A stretch of 64,000 nt of DNA from an uncultured Saprospiraceae bacterium (GCA_937951615.1 CALFBH010000077.1:105233-169232); one strand, 5' to 3'. Numbered from the stretch's first letter, positions 44,398-54,457 are shown. Made by a program: numbers and translations. Notes: a model not told the origin generated them from the sequence alone.

Positions 44398-45855
44398 ATG
44401 TATTCCAGTAAATTATTAAAATTGCTAAAAGGACTGTCCATCAAAGAGTTAAATCGTTTGGGGAATTTTGTCTATTCTGATTATTTTAATAAAAATGATG
44501 ATATAAAAGCTTTATATACTTATCTGAAAAGCTTTAATTGGAGTTTTACGCATCCTGATTTAAAAAAGCAAACCGTATTTGAAAAACTGTTTCCTGCCGA
44601 ACCTTACCGAGATGAGATATTGCGTGTGTTGATGTCAAAACTGATGAAATTATCCGAGCAATTTTTGGCGATGGAGAGAATAAGAGAAAATGAGCTGATG
44701 GTACAATATCATACGCTTTGTGCGTATCAGGATAAAAATATGAATAAGTATTTTACCGGTTTGGAGCGCAATATGCAACGGACGCTGAATGGGATGAAAC
44801 AAAAAGATATTGAGCATTATTACCTGAATTACTTAGTGAGTGAGCAGTCGATTCAAAACGATTTGGGGCAGGAAGGGAGTCAGATTTCTATTACACCAAA
44901 GGATGTGATGGATAATTTTGAACTGTATTATTTGTCCAATAAAGTGCGCTATTGCGCCAGCGTCATCAATACAAGAAGTGCAATCAATACGAGTGAGACA
45001 CCGATTTTGATGTTTGATGAATTGTTGAAAGTCCTGAAGAAAAATGAATTTAAGCTCAATGACGGTCAGCGAACTTATACGCCTTTGGATGTACCGATCA
45101 TAAGGTATTATTACCATGTATTGATTGCTTTTATAGAAAAAGATGAAGAGCAGCATTTTACAGACTTGAAAGCCTTACTTTTTTCGCCTTTGCAAAAGGA
45201 ATTGCCAGCATTTGACTTGACACAAATTTACAATATGTCTACCAGTTATTGCATCCAGAAAGTCAGGGCAGGCAAGCAGGAATATTATCAGCATCTTTTT
45301 GATATTTATGAGCAAGCATTAGAAGGGGAGGCTTTGCTGGTGAATGGGCATTTGAGGCATGCACATTATTCCAATGTGGTAAAAGTTGCCCTTAAGTTAG
45401 ACAGGGACGACTGGGCAGAAAACTTTATTACAGATAAAAAAGACAGGCTTCAATTGCAACACCGAGAGACGGTATATAATTATAATCTGGCGGAGTTGTA
45501 TTATTACCGAAAGAAACACAAAGCGGCAGCAAGTATTCTGAATACAGTGGAATTGATTAACCCTATTTATTTTATTAACTACAAAATTTTACTACTGAAA
45601 TCTTATTATGAGTCAGGCGATGTGGTGTTGCTAGAATCGTCAGTTGGTAATTTTCGGAATTGGATCAGTCGCAATACTACTTTGCCGGAAGCCACTAAAA
45701 ATAGCTATAAAAACCTATTTGATTTTACCATTCGCCTCAGTCGGATTAGAGAGCGTGGAAAGAAGTCTATTGAGCAATTGAAAGCGGAAGTAGGGGAGTC
45801 GAATACAGTGGAGAAGCAGTGGTTGTTGGAGCAAATTGGAGGCTTGTCGTCTTGA
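44398..45855 (+). CDS. Helical protein of unknown function
   Basis: 485 residues, no signal peptide or membrane segment, rich in Leu, Lys, Tyr and Glu with helix-like periodicity; the C-terminal 200 residues have a weak TPR-like look (AELYYYRKKHKAAASIL). I do not recognise the family beyond a resemblance to uncharacterised Saprospiria proteins. It is followed 71 bp later by a TPR histidine kinase on the same strand, so the two may act together. Confidence 0.6.
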   Translation: MYSSKLLKLLKGLSIKELNRLGNFVYSDYFNKNDDIKALYTYLKSFNWSFTHPDLKKQTVFEKLFPAEPYRDEILRVLMSKLMKLSEQFLAMERIRENELMVQYHTLCAYQDKNMNKYFTGLERNMQRTLNGMKQKDIEHYYLNYLVSEQSIQNDLGQEGSQISITPKDVMDNFELYYLSNKVRYCASVINTRSAINTSETPILMFDELLKVLKKNEFKLNDGQRTYTPLDVPIIRYYYHVLIAFIEKDEEQHFTDLKALLFSPLQKELPAFDLTQIYNMSTSYCIQKVRAGKQEYYQHLFDIYEQALEGEALLVNGHLRHAHYSNVVKVALKLDRDDWAENFITDKKDRLQLQHRETVYNYNLAELYYYRKKHKAAASILNTVELINPIYFINYKILLLKSYYESGDVVLLESSVGNFRNWISRNTTLPEATKNSYKNLFDFTIRLSRIRERGKKSIEQLKAEVGESNTVEKQWLLEQIGGLSS

Positions 45856-45926
45856 GCAGACTTTGAACTAAGGGAAGCTATATTGAAAATAAATAAATAT
45901 TTACTATTGATAAAAATATATTACAA

Positions 45927-47651
45927 ATGCCTGATAAAATAAAACAGCGATTCATTTTTTTGCTTGGCAAAACAGATGAAAGTTTTCTAGATGGAGTTCC
46001 TAAACATCTGGACAAATTAATTACTGAATTGACTGATTTGTTAAGTGAGATAGACGATGTGGAATTAAAGGGAGAGTATTATGTCAGGCTGAGTTCATTT
46101 CATATTGGGAAAGGTAGTTATATGGCTGCATCAGATGCTGCTAATCTTGCGATTGAGTATTTAAAGGAGATGAAAGGTTCTACTAAAGAATCGAATATCT
46201 ATAGGGTTTACAACTCATTGGGTATAATTTATAATCATCTTGGTAGCTATGATCTAGCTGTGGAGAATTATGAGGCATATATTGATTATTTGAAAAAAAA
46301 CAAAAAATATGATGTGTGTTGTATCGTACTCTATAACCTTGCTGGAACACTTACGACTTTAAAACAATTTGAAAAAGCAGAAAAAGCATTGACGGAAGCT
46401 CAGCTTTTTGATGAAAAATATAATCGTAATAAATGGGTAGTCCGTATTGCTATGAGACAGGCCGATATAATGATGAAAGTACATGAATATAGGAAAGCTG
46501 TCAATGTGTTGAAAAGTGCGCTGGATAAAGCGAAGCGTATTGATGCTGAATCTATAGATTGTGGGGTATTATATAACATGCAAGGAATTTGTCATCTACA
46601 TCTTGCTGATTATAAAAAAAGTATTTATTTTCTTCATGAAGGATTAAAAATATTTAAAAAGAAGGAATACAAAAAAGGAGAGGTGGAGACTTTTGTATAT
46701 TTAAATAATAATTATGAAGCAATTGGTGACTATAAAAGTGCTCATTTTTATCTTAAAAAACTCAACAAGTATCGCATCTCCGAACTTGAGGAAAAACTGA
46801 AGATGAAAGAAAATGAAATAGAGAGCAGATTAGAGATTAGTCATAAAAATCTCCTGATTGAAAACCAAAGAGAGATTATCCGTATAGAAGAATTGGCAAA
46901 AAAGAAACTTAATGCAGAAATAGAAAGAAGGAAGGAAAGTGAAATACGGCTTGTAAAGCTGAATGAAGAACTTGACAGGTTCGTTGCTACTGCTTCGCAT
47001 GACCTGAAAGAGCCACTCGGAACAATTCAGGGGTTTAGTAAGGTTTTGTTGAGTCGTGTTGAGGATGATGAGATGAATAAAGAAATACTTAATCATATTA
47101 TTGAGAGCAGCCGTAGAATGAAGCAACTTCTATTGGATTTGCTTCAATACAGCCGTTCTAATTTTGCTGATATTACCAAGGTTGATTTAAATATCAACGA
47201 TATTGTCGACATAGTGAAAAGCAATCTACAGGAAAAAATAAATGAAAGTAGAGCGATTATAGAAATGAAAAATGACCTGACAGTCTATAGCAATAAAGTC
47301 ATATTGACTCAAATTTTTCAGAATATTCTTAGTAATGGTATTAAGTATCAACCCCAAGGACAAACGCCTAAAATTTTCATAGAAAGTCATCAAACTAATA
47401 AAAACTGGTTTGTTAAAATTACAGATAATGGCATCGGTATACCAGCCAATAAACTGGACGACATCTTTCAACCTTTTGTCAGATTATATAAGAAAGAATA
47501 TGAAGGCACTGGAGTAGGACTTGCTACAGTAAAGAAAATGGTGGAAAGATTGGATGGAGAAATCTATGTTACAAGTAAACTTGAAAAAGGTACAAGTTTT
47601 TTGTTGAAATTTAAGAAAAAAAATAGTCAGGAACATTCAAAAAATTTATAG
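45927..47651 (+). CDS. TPR-domain sensor histidine kinase
   Basis: 574 residues. Residues about 30-280 are TPR-like helices (YNSLGIIYNHLGSYDLAVENY and similar); 285-340 is a coiled coil. HisKA has the phospho-acceptor His in ATASHDLKEPLGTI (about 357). The HATPase domain shows the N box (NILSNGIKYQ), G1 (ITDNGIGIP) and G2 (GTGVGLATVKKM). No signal peptide or membrane segment, so it is cytosolic and senses through the TPRs. No response regulator is adjacent. Confidence 0.9.
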   Translation: MPDKIKQRFIFLLGKTDESFLDGVPKHLDKLITELTDLLSEIDDVELKGEYYVRLSSFHIGKGSYMAASDAANLAIEYLKEMKGSTKESNIYRVYNSLGIIYNHLGSYDLAVENYEAYIDYLKKNKKYDVCCIVLYNLAGTLTTLKQFEKAEKALTEAQLFDEKYNRNKWVVRIAMRQADIMMKVHEYRKAVNVLKSALDKAKRIDAESIDCGVLYNMQGICHLHLADYKKSIYFLHEGLKIFKKKEYKKGEVETFVYLNNNYEAIGDYKSAHFYLKKLNKYRISELEEKLKMKENEIESRLEISHKNLLIENQREIIRIEELAKKKLNAEIERRKESEIRLVKLNEELDRFVATASHDLKEPLGTIQGFSKVLLSRVEDDEMNKEILNHIIESSRRMKQLLLDLLQYSRSNFADITKVDLNINDIVDIVKSNLQEKINESRAIIEMKNDLTVYSNKVILTQIFQNILSNGIKYQPQGQTPKIFIESHQTNKNWFVKITDNGIGIPANKLDDIFQPFVRLYKKEYEGTGVGLATVKKMVERLDGEIYVTSKLEKGTSFLLKFKKKNSQEHSKNL

Positions 47652-47667
47652 CCTAATTTGCAACAGC

Positions 47668-47713
47668 AAAAAAAACCTGCTAGATTTTTTTAAAAATCTA
47701 GCAGGTTTTTTTT
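47668..47713. terminator. Strong bidirectional rho-independent terminator
   Basis: 22-bp arms (47668-47689 and 47692-47713) around two central bases, with A-run on the left and T-run on the right: aacctgctagattttt and its complement. It serves both convergent genes (ending at 47651 and 47736). Confidence 0.95.
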
Positions 47714-47735
47714 ATTTCAGCTTCTCGAAACGTAT

Positions 47736-49598
47736 CTATTTTTTGCCTTTCACTTCCTCGACAGCAGCTTCACCGTAAACATTATTATCCTTATTGATAT
47801 CCGCCATACGATTGGTCGGATCAATTATAATGCTTTTGATTTTCTTGGTCTTTACAGGAATATCCAGCGTATAAGTTGGATTGGTCCAGGGCCAGTCTTC
47901 AGTCACTTCAAAGCCCATGCTTTTATCTTCCTGCGGCTTTTCGCCACGCATGATGCGCAATGGAATGTGATAAAGCGTCTTTTTGCCTTTACTGTCTTCT
48001 ACGACGACATCAATCGGCATCATCATTTGTCCAATTTTTTCAAGAACAATCTGAGTATTCTTTTTCGCTTTGCTGACTGATTTTATACCATAATCAATCT
48101 GATTGGTCGTATTGGCAAAATGCTGTAAATACCAGTCCAGTTCCAGCCCGCTTTCCTTCTCCATAACGCGGATAAAATCATTCGGATTAGGATGCTTAAA
48201 TTTCCATTGGTCATAATAAGCCAGCAAACCGCTGTCCAGTGCTTCCTGCCCGATGACATAACTCAACTGGTGCAAAAATACAGCACCTTTGGAATAAGCA
48301 GCAATACCATAAGCCTGATTGGTTTTGTAATGGTCGGCGTGTTGAGTCATCGGTTCTTCATTACCGCTATTCGCAATATAAAAATAGCCCTGATAAGAAC
48401 GCTCTTGAGGGTCGCCAGGGATGTCGAATAATTGCTGCATGAGCCGGGAAGAAGAGTAAGTCGTAAAACCCTCATCCATCCAGGCATAAAGCGATTCATT
48501 ACTAGCCATCAACATCTGATACCAGGTGTGGAATACTTCGTGTACCGTTACTCCAACAAGGCTGGTGAATTGACGTTCGCCTGTAATGAGGGTCGCCATA
48601 GGATACTCCATGCCACCGTCGCCGCCCTGTATGACGGAGTATTGCTCATAAGGATATTTGCCGTGTACTTTATTGATGTATTCAAATGTTTTAATGGTGT
48701 ATTCAGGGAGCTTTTCCCAATTTTCATTGGTTTTCTCGCCAGGCTGATACAGGAAATGCAGCACAGGACCATCAGGCACCTTTGCGGTAATATGCTTATA
48801 ATCAGGATCAGCCGCCCATACAAAATCATGCACATTGGGAGCTTTGAAATGCCAGGTCAGCTTATCACCTTTCGGTGGAGCATAAGAAGTATTGGTGTTA
48901 TAGCCATGCCCGACTTCATTCGGGTTTTGCAAATAACCTGTACCTCCGATGATATAGTCTTTGTCAATCGTAATTTTTACATCAAAATCGCCCCAGGGTG
49001 CGTGAAATTCGCGTCCGACATAAGGATTGGCATGCCAGCCCATATAGTCATATTCGCAAATTTTTGGATACCATTGCGACATGGAAAATTCGATGCCTTC
49101 TTTGCTTTTCCAACCGGAACGGCGAATCTGAAGTGGCACCTGTGCTTTCCAGTCCATCACAAAAGTCGTACTGCCGCCTGCTGGAATGGGCTTGTTCAAT
49201 TCAACTTCGAGTATCGTCCCAACAGTTTCGTATTTCACAGCTTGACCATCCTGTGTCAGCGAACTGACCCGAATGTAACCCATCTGATCGTCTTTTAATT
49301 TGGAAATGCGATTACCAACTCGCTTATCCGCATCGGCGATAGTATTAGAACGAACGTCCATCATACTGCCTGGCTGGAAAGCATTAAAAAACAAATGATA
49401 AAACACGCGATCCAAAGCGTCGGGCGAGTTATTATAATAGGTCAATGTCTGTTTGCCATCATACTGATGTTTTTCTGTATCTACATCAATTTCCATGACA
49501 TAATTGACTTTCTGTTGCCATCGGTCTGCTGTTTGGGCGAAAGCCAGACTCAGCGTCATTAATAAGATGAAAGGAGTTAAGAGAATTTTATGGTTCAT
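47736..49598 (-). CDS. Exported M1-family (gluzincin) metallopeptidase
   Basis: 620 residues with signal peptide MNHKILLTPFILLMTLSLAFAQ. Zinc site HEVFH (about 353-357) and the third ligand Glu in WMDEGFT about 20 residues later are intact. The upstream GGDGGMEYPMATLI block is the variant of the M1 GxMEN substrate motif usual in Bacteroidota. It is an aminopeptidase-type enzyme of periplasm or surface. The start is 13 bp after the ariB stop on the same strand, so read-through from the defence operon is possible. Confidence 0.92.
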   Translation of the reverse strand: MNHKILLTPFILLMTLSLAFAQTADRWQQKVNYVMEIDVDTEKHQYDGKQTLTYYNNSPDALDRVFYHLFFNAFQPGSMMDVRSNTIADADKRVGNRISKLKDDQMGYIRVSSLTQDGQAVKYETVGTILEVELNKPIPAGGSTTFVMDWKAQVPLQIRRSGWKSKEGIEFSMSQWYPKICEYDYMGWHANPYVGREFHAPWGDFDVKITIDKDYIIGGTGYLQNPNEVGHGYNTNTSYAPPKGDKLTWHFKAPNVHDFVWAADPDYKHITAKVPDGPVLHFLYQPGEKTNENWEKLPEYTIKTFEYINKVHGKYPYEQYSVIQGGDGGMEYPMATLITGERQFTSLVGVTVHEVFHTWYQMLMASNESLYAWMDEGFTTYSSSRLMQQLFDIPGDPQERSYQGYFYIANSGNEEPMTQHADHYKTNQAYGIAAYSKGAVFLHQLSYVIGQEALDSGLLAYYDQWKFKHPNPNDFIRVMEKESGLELDWYLQHFANTTNQIDYGIKSVSKAKKNTQIVLEKIGQMMMPIDVVVEDSKGKKTLYHIPLRIMRGEKPQEDKSMGFEVTEDWPWTNPTYTLDIPVKTKKIKSIIIDPTNRMADINKDNNVYGEAAVEEVKGKK

Positions 49599-49611
49599 AG
49601 TTGATACCGTT

Positions 49612-50526
49612 TTAAGATGTACAATTTTGAATATAAGTTATCAATTCTGGTGGTGTCTCTGCGTATTGTGAAAATTGAGAAATTGCTTGAGAATGTGTGA
49701 TATTATATTTGACGGGCTTAGAGATAAAAGTTCTGTCTTTTTTAGGTTTATTTGAATCTTTTTTTAATTCGTCTAATATCATCAGCATAAAGTGCAGTTC
49801 AAATTTCCCTCTGAATACAAGTCCTTGCTCAACTTTTTTAAATGCTTTTTCTTTTAAAGTAACTGCTTTCTTTGTGACTTTTAGTGCATCAGGAAATTCT
49901 GCTTTAATAGCTGAAAAATCATAATTTGAACGGACTCCACCTAAGCCAATAGTAATAAATCCTTTTGGCATTTTATCATCTAAGCTGGCATTTGTTTTTT
50001 GTTTTAGCTCATGTTTTTTATCTATCAAACAGCCATACCAAGCATTGAATAATAAAACAGCTTCATGAAATTCCTGCTGTAATTTAGTGTAAACCTCAAC
50101 ACATCTTTTGAAGTCATCATCTGTCTCCAAGAAGCCCCATTCACTTTTCAGGATTTCTCCAAAAACAGCTATGCTGACATACAGGTTTTCAATAGAATAA
50201 CAGGGCGTTTCGTATATCTTTGGATTATTTTCAGGCGGGTCAAAATCGCGATCTATAAAAAAGCATCTTTTATACTTGTCGTAAACGTTATGATTTTGAA
50301 TCAATTCAAATGCCTTTAAAACCTGCCTTTTTCCCGTACAGTTTATTGGATAATAATTGCCTTGGAAGACTGATCTTACCCTAGATATATAGTAAGGACT
50401 ATCCTTTCCTTCAAAGAAACAAAATAAGCCTGATTTATCTTCACGGATATATTTTATGAAGGTCATATATCCTACATTAGAAGAATTTTTTCCTGCTTTT
50501 CGCAAGTCATCGACTGTCATACTCAT
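49612..50526 (-). CDS. ariB: DUF4435 TOPRIM-fold protein, AriB-like effector of a PARIS-type defence system
   Basis: 304 residues. TOPRIM signature residues are present: Glu39 in CFFEGKDSPYY and the acidic pair D92/D94 in FFIDRDFDPP. CYSIENLY (109-116) is the DUF4435 hallmark. In PARIS, AriB is a TOPRIM nuclease held inactive by the AriA ATPase and released when a phage anti-restriction protein is sensed; it then cuts host tRNA(Lys). That is knowledge of the family, not shown for this protein. Its ATG overlaps the ariA stop by 4 bp (50523-50526), the tight coupling expected for the pair. Length fits AriB. Confidence 0.8.
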   Translation of the reverse strand: MSMTVDDLRKAGKNSSNVGYMTFIKYIREDKSGLFCFFEGKDSPYYISRVRSVFQGNYYPINCTGKRQVLKAFELIQNHNVYDKYKRCFFIDRDFDPPENNPKIYETPCYSIENLYVSIAVFGEILKSEWGFLETDDDFKRCVEVYTKLQQEFHEAVLLFNAWYGCLIDKKHELKQKTNASLDDKMPKGFITIGLGGVRSNYDFSAIKAEFPDALKVTKKAVTLKEKAFKKVEQGLVFRGKFELHFMLMILDELKKDSNKPKKDRTFISKPVKYNITHSQAISQFSQYAETPPELITYIQNCTS

Positions 50527-51788
50527 ACCGCCTGCTTGGTTTTAATCTTTTTTATGGGTTTCAGATACTCGGCAAGCGAGACAGCATGTTTGTCCAATTC
50601 ATTTTCAAAAATGAAGGGCGAATGCGTTACCGCAAATAGAAAACGACATTTGCCCGAATTATAAATATCAGGTAATAATTGTTTTTGCCAGAAAATAGAC
50701 AAAGACAATTCAGGTTCATCAAATAAAACAATAAATTCTTCTTCGGAACCCGATAGGTAAATTCTTGAAAAGATAGAGATAATTTGCTTTTCGCCGGAAG
50801 AAAGGTCTTTTAAGTCAAGCGGACTATCACTACCATCAGCCCGTACATAAATTTCTATTTTACTTTCGTCGTAAATTAGTTTTTTATTAACCAGGTATTT
50901 ATTGCAGATGTCTCTGAATGTTTTGATGGAGTTGTCTAACTCGCGTTGTTCATCATATACATTGATGAGTTTATCCAGAAAGAAAAGTAAGGACTGGTCT
51001 TTATCTTGAATTTCTTTGGTGGCGACGATATCTTTAATCCTTTCTTGGTCTTTTTTCTTTATACCATCTCCCACACGGGCGAGGATAATATCTATGTCGT
51101 TTTCATCAACAGATTCCAAGAATTTTTTATTGGTTTTTGGTAGTCCATTAACCAACTGACTGAGTATTTCGCTGGATATTTTGGAGAGTCCTTCTTTTGA
51201 TTTGCGTTCTATTTCTTGAGTGAGTTGATTGAAGCGTTGTTCAACATCTTCCATTCCAAAATGGATAAGACGAGGGTCTTCATCATTAATATGGAAATTT
51301 TCATCATTATAGCCTAAGTTGCGTAGGTCTTCTTCAATGCGTCTGTAAGTTGGTAAATGTAAGACTCTGTACTTACCTATTTCATCATTGAGCAATTTAC
51401 TGATGTTTTTTTCTTTTTCGTCGTCTTCTGGATAAACAGGAAATATTATCTTGGTAGAATCAGCAAGGTATCTCACCTTTCGCCTCGCAATTCGTATCCC
51501 GTTATGAATCTCATGATTTTGCCGGACATTTATAATAGTATCAATATCATTTTTATTTAAAAATATTATTTTTTTATTACTTAATTCAATTTCAAGAGAT
51601 TGAAAGTTGAACTCATTCAACCTTTCAAACTGTTTAGTCAAAGTATAATACAAAATATTCAACACCTGCGTCTTCCCAAGCCCATTCTCCCCAATCAATA
51701 TCTTAGTATCACTTTCAAAAGGAATATGGAGGTCATACAAACCAAATAAGCCTTTAATGGTAAATGATTTTATAATCTTCTTTTTCAT
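50523..51788 (-). CDS. ariA: ABC/AAA15-type ATPase, AriA-like sensor of a PARIS-type defence system
   Basis: 421 residues from the ATG at 51788 (MKKKIIKSFTIKGLFGLYDL); the 22 residues further upstream are encoded by an intergenic repeat. Walker A GENGLGKT (33-40), signature SSGEKQ (about 330-335), Walker B IVLFDEPELSLS (D357, E358), and a His-switch-like VTHSPFIF (about 387). RecF/SMC-like ATPase without nuclease domain, as in AriA, which assembles with AriB and senses a phage trigger. Other ATPase plus DUF4435 pairs exist, so the PARIS name is the best fit, not certain. Confidence 0.8.
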   Translation of the reverse strand: MKKKIIKSFTIKGLFGLYDLHIPFESDTKILIGENGLGKTQVLNILYYTLTKQFERLNEFNFQSLEIELSNKKIIFLNKNDIDTIINVRQNHEIHNGIRIARRKVRYLADSTKIIFPVYPEDDEKEKNISKLLNDEIGKYRVLHLPTYRRIEEDLRNLGYNDENFHINDEDPRLIHFGMEDVEQRFNQLTQEIERKSKEGLSKISSEILSQLVNGLPKTNKKFLESVDENDIDIILARVGDGIKKKDQERIKDIVATKEIQDKDQSLLFFLDKLINVYDEQRELDNSIKTFRDICNKYLVNKKLIYDESKIEIYVRADGSDSPLDLKDLSSGEKQIISIFSRIYLSGSEEEFIVLFDEPELSLSIFWQKQLLPDIYNSGKCRFLFAVTHSPFIFENELDKHAVSLAEYLKPIKKIKTKQAV

Positions 51789-51797
51789 ACAAACAAA

Positions 51798-51996
51798 GTT
51801 ACAATTTTTCAGACACACACACAATTCCGCAATCGTACAATTATGCAATTCCACAATCAGGCAGAGTTACAGACAGGAATGTCTGTGCTACTTTATAGTT
51901 GCCCACAATTCTGCAATCACACAATTCCACAATTCCACAATCACACAATTCCACAATCAAGTACAGTTACAGGCAGGATGCCTGAAATACTTTATT
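51798..51996. repeat. Simple-repeat tract with two copies of a palindromic unit before ariA
   Basis: The words cacaattc and ccacaatc repeat many times. A unit of about 31 bp (agttacagacaggaatgtct and agttacaggcaggatgcctg, each ending tactttat) occurs at 51865-51896 and 51965-51995, 100 bp apart. Each unit holds a short hairpin. The second copy overlaps the end of ribBA. Confidence 0.65.
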
Positions 51997-53206
51997 CCCC
52001 TTGCAAAATATCATGTCCCATCTTATCCCGCTTAGTTTCTAAGTAGTCCTGATTATGCTTATTCGGCTTCACTTCAAGATGTACATTTTCAACAATTTCC
52101 AAGCCATAACCCAATAAGCCGACCCGTTTTTTCGGATTATTACTCATTAGACGGATTTTTGAAATATTGAGGTCACGTAGAATTTGTGCGCCGACGCCAT
52201 AATCGCGTTGGTCGGGTTGAAAACCGAGCTTTAAATTAGCTTCTACCGTATCATAGCCTTCTTCCTGTAGTTTATAGGCTTTCAGTTTATTCAACAAACC
52301 AATGCCCCTGCCTTCCTGACGCATATATAAAACCAATCCTTTGCCTTCCTTTTCTACCTCTTGCATGGCTTTGTGAAGTTGGTCACCACAATCGCAGCGT
52401 AGCGAACCTAAAATATCACCAGTTTCACAGGAAGAATGGACGCGAACCATAACAGGATCGCCAAGTTTCCAGTCGCCTTTTTTGAGGGCTAGATGCACTT
52501 CGCCAGAGGTCAGTTGTTTATAAGCAATTAGTTCAAAATCGCCATACTTGGTGGGCATATTGATACTAACTTCTCGCTCAATAAGCGTTTCGGTATTCAT
52601 CCGATATTCGACAAGGTCTTTGATCGAAATGATTTTCAAATCAAACTTGTCGGCTATTTTTAGCAGGTTGGGCAGCCTTGCCATGGTACCGTCCTCATTG
52701 AGGATTTCGACCAATACACCAGCTGGATAAAAGCCAGCAATTTTGGCAAGATCAATCGCTGCTTCAGTATGTCCGGTTCTGCGCAATACGCCGCCTCTTT
52801 TTGCCCGTAAGGGAAAAATATGCCCTGGACGAGCAAAGTCAGAAGGCTTGGTTTTTGGGTCTATCAATGCCCGAATACCCGTAGAACGGTCGTAGGCAGA
52901 AATCCCCGTTGTGCAGCCCTGCCCCAGCAAGTCAATAGAAACCGTAAAGGCAGTTTCATGCAAAGCCGTATTGTCCCTGACCATCAGATTGAGCTGAAGT
53001 TCATCACAGCGATCTTCGATAAGTGGTGCGCAGATGAGTCCGCGACCTTGCGTTGCCATGAAGTTGATGATTTCCGGCGTGATACATTCTGCTGCGCAGA
53101 TAAAGTCGCCTTCATTTTCACGATCCTCATCATCTACGACGATAATGACTTCTCCGTTTTTGATGGCTTCAATGGCTGATTCGATAGTGTCTAATTCTAA
53201 TTTCAT
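51992..53206 (-). CDS. ribBA: Bifunctional 3,4-dihydroxy-2-butanone-4-phosphate synthase / GTP cyclohydrolase II
   Basis: 404 residues. N-terminal RibB domain with [13 protein letters not shown] (about 23-35) and [15 protein letters not shown]-terminal RibA domain (from about 205) with the zinc ligands in [18 protein letters not shown] and the catalytic stretch [10 protein letters not shown]. Both halves look intact, so it feeds both branches of riboflavin synthesis in the cytosol. The 75-bp 5' region has a hairpin but is too short for an FMN riboswitch. Confidence 0.96.
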   Translation of the reverse strand: MKLELDTIESAIEAIKNGEVIIVVDDEDRENEGDFICAAECITPEIINFMATQGRGLICAPLIEDRCDELQLNLMVRDNTALHETAFTVSIDLLGQGCTTGISAYDRSTGIRALIDPKTKPSDFARPGHIFPLRAKRGGVLRRTGHTEAAIDLAKIAGFYPAGVLVEILNEDGTMARLPNLLKIADKFDLKIISIKDLVEYRMNTETLIEREVSINMPTKYGDFELIAYKQLTSGEVHLALKKGDWKLGDPVMVRVHSSCETGDILGSLRCDCGDQLHKAMQEVEKEGKGLVLYMRQEGRGIGLLNKLKAYKLQEEGYDTVEANLKLGFQPDQRDYGVGAQILRDLNISKIRLMSNNPKKRVGLLGYGLEIVENVHLEVKPNKHNQDYLETKRDKMGHDILQGE

Positions 53207-53238
53207 ATTGATAATGAGTGAATGAGTAAATGAACAGA

Positions 53239-53276
53239 TGATAGAATGGTGTCAAAGAAATTCACTCATTCTATCA
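53239..53276 (-). terminator. Hairpin between glycosyltransferase and ribBA genes
   Basis: tgatagaatg (53239-53248) pairs with cattctatca (53267-53276). The surrounding 75 bp repeats gagtgaatgag words. No T-run follows, so it is a weak terminator candidate or an untranslated-leader hairpin of ribBA. Confidence 0.35.
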
Positions 53277-53281
53277 TTCAC

Positions 53282-54457
53282 TCATTTTGATTTGGTAATT
53301 AACTGCCTCAATTGTGCAACAAATGTAGCCCAGTCAAAGTTTTGCCGGACGAACATTTTTGCCTGTTGGCTAATTTGATCTCTCTGTGTTTTATTTTCTT
53401 TTAATTGGATAATTGCATTGGCGAAAGCCTGAGCATCGTCAGCCAATAGAATGCTTTCACCATGCTTTGCGCCAATGGCATTATTGACCAATGAAGTGGT
53501 GATACAGGGAACACCCATTGCCATGGCTTCCAGTATTTTGTTTTGCAAACCCGCTCCGGTAAACAAGGGCGCAGCAAAAATCTCCGCTCCATTATAAGCA
53601 TCCCGAATATCATCCATCCAGCCTGTTACATTGACTTGCTCGCTTTGTAGGCGTTGGACTTCGGGGGCAGGTCGCGCACCAGCAATCATGAGCCTTAAGT
53701 CGGGCATCTGTGCATGGACTAGTGGAAGGACTTCAGTTGCTAGATAACGGGCAGCTTTTACATTGGGGGCGTAGCCCATATTGCCTACAAAGACTAAGTC
53801 GTACTCCCGATTTGTCGTTTTTGCAGACTGGAAAAAATCAAAATCAACGCCATTGGGAATGACTTGGATTTTTTGCCGCTCTTTTATATTTAAATGCTCA
53901 CGGTCTTGCGCCGAAATGATGGAATGCCCTTTGAAATCATCAAAAATCAGACTTTCATATTCAGCCATTTTACGGGCTTCCCGACTAAGAAAAGGACGGA
54001 GATAAAAAGGTGCATTATTAGACCAGCGGCGGGCATTGACAGAAAAAGCATCCATGTAATCAATGGTATTCGGAATGGAAGTATGGCGGGCATATTCAGC
54101 CATACGAGCCAACTGACAATACAGATAGTCAGGCTTTTCTTTTGCTATGATTTGATTGATTTTTTTATGAATACTTTTTTTATAAAAATAAGCGACCTGT
54201 AATGGCAGCCCACGCAAAAAACCACTGAGCATATTTCTTGCAATGTCTGTCTTGCCGAGCGGAAAAGTATAGATTTTACTACAATACTGCTCCAATTCCT
54301 TATAATCCTGTTGCGCAATATCCTGTTCGGTCAAAGCACAAAGCACAATGTCGTGGCTGGCAGCCAGTCCTTTGATTTGACGGTATATGCGCAGCTTATC
54401 TCCTTTTTCAATAGGATAAGGAAAGCGAGAAGTCAGTATGAGTATTTTTGTTGGCAA
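53282..54457 (-). CDS. GT4-type glycosyltransferase (sugar transferase)
   Basis: 391 residues if started at the TTG at 54457, giving MPTKILILTSRFPYPIEKGD, the normal N-terminus of this family. The annotated-length alternative, ATG at 54541, adds 28 residues made only of repeat-encoded HDNTTTRQ units. The C-terminal GT-B domain has GAGLQNKILEAMAMGVPCIT (about 306-325), the nucleotide-sugar site. Closest recalled family is the EpsH1/PEP-CTERM-associated sugar transferase (TIGR03087 type). Probably makes an exopolysaccharide or surface glycan with the next gene. Cytosolic face of the membrane. Confidence 0.82.
   Translation of the reverse strand: MPTKILILTSRFPYPIEKGDKLRIYRQIKGLAASHDIVLCALTEQDIAQQDYKELEQYCSKIYTFPLGKTDIARNMLSGFLRGLPLQVAYFYKKSIHKKINQIIAKEKPDYLYCQLARMAEYARHTSIPNTIDYMDAFSVNARRWSNNAPFYLRPFLSREARKMAEYESLIFDDFKGHSIISAQDREHLNIKERQKIQVIPNGVDFDFFQSAKTTNREYDLVFVGNMGYAPNVKAARYLATEVLPLVHAQMPDLRLMIAGARPAPEVQRLQSEQVNVTGWMDDIRDAYNGAEIFAAPLFTGAGLQNKILEAMAMGVPCITTSLVNNAIGAKHGESILLADDAQAFANAIIQLKENKTQRDQISQQAKMFVRQNFDWATFVAQLRQLITKSK

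Noticed and set aside
48432..49298. 288-codon + strand frame inside the M1 peptidase gene
   Set aside because: It is exactly antisense to a strongly supported gene, has no family pattern, and its composition follows from the opposite strand.
49612..51788. OLD-family nuclease or Gabija-type system
   Set aside because: The ATPase has no fused TOPRIM domain; the TOPRIM is a separate DUF4435 protein, which fits PARIS better than OLD/Gabija.
53207..53281. FMN riboswitch before ribBA
   Set aside because: The leader is 75 bp, consists of simple gagtgaatgag repeats, and lacks the conserved RFN core.
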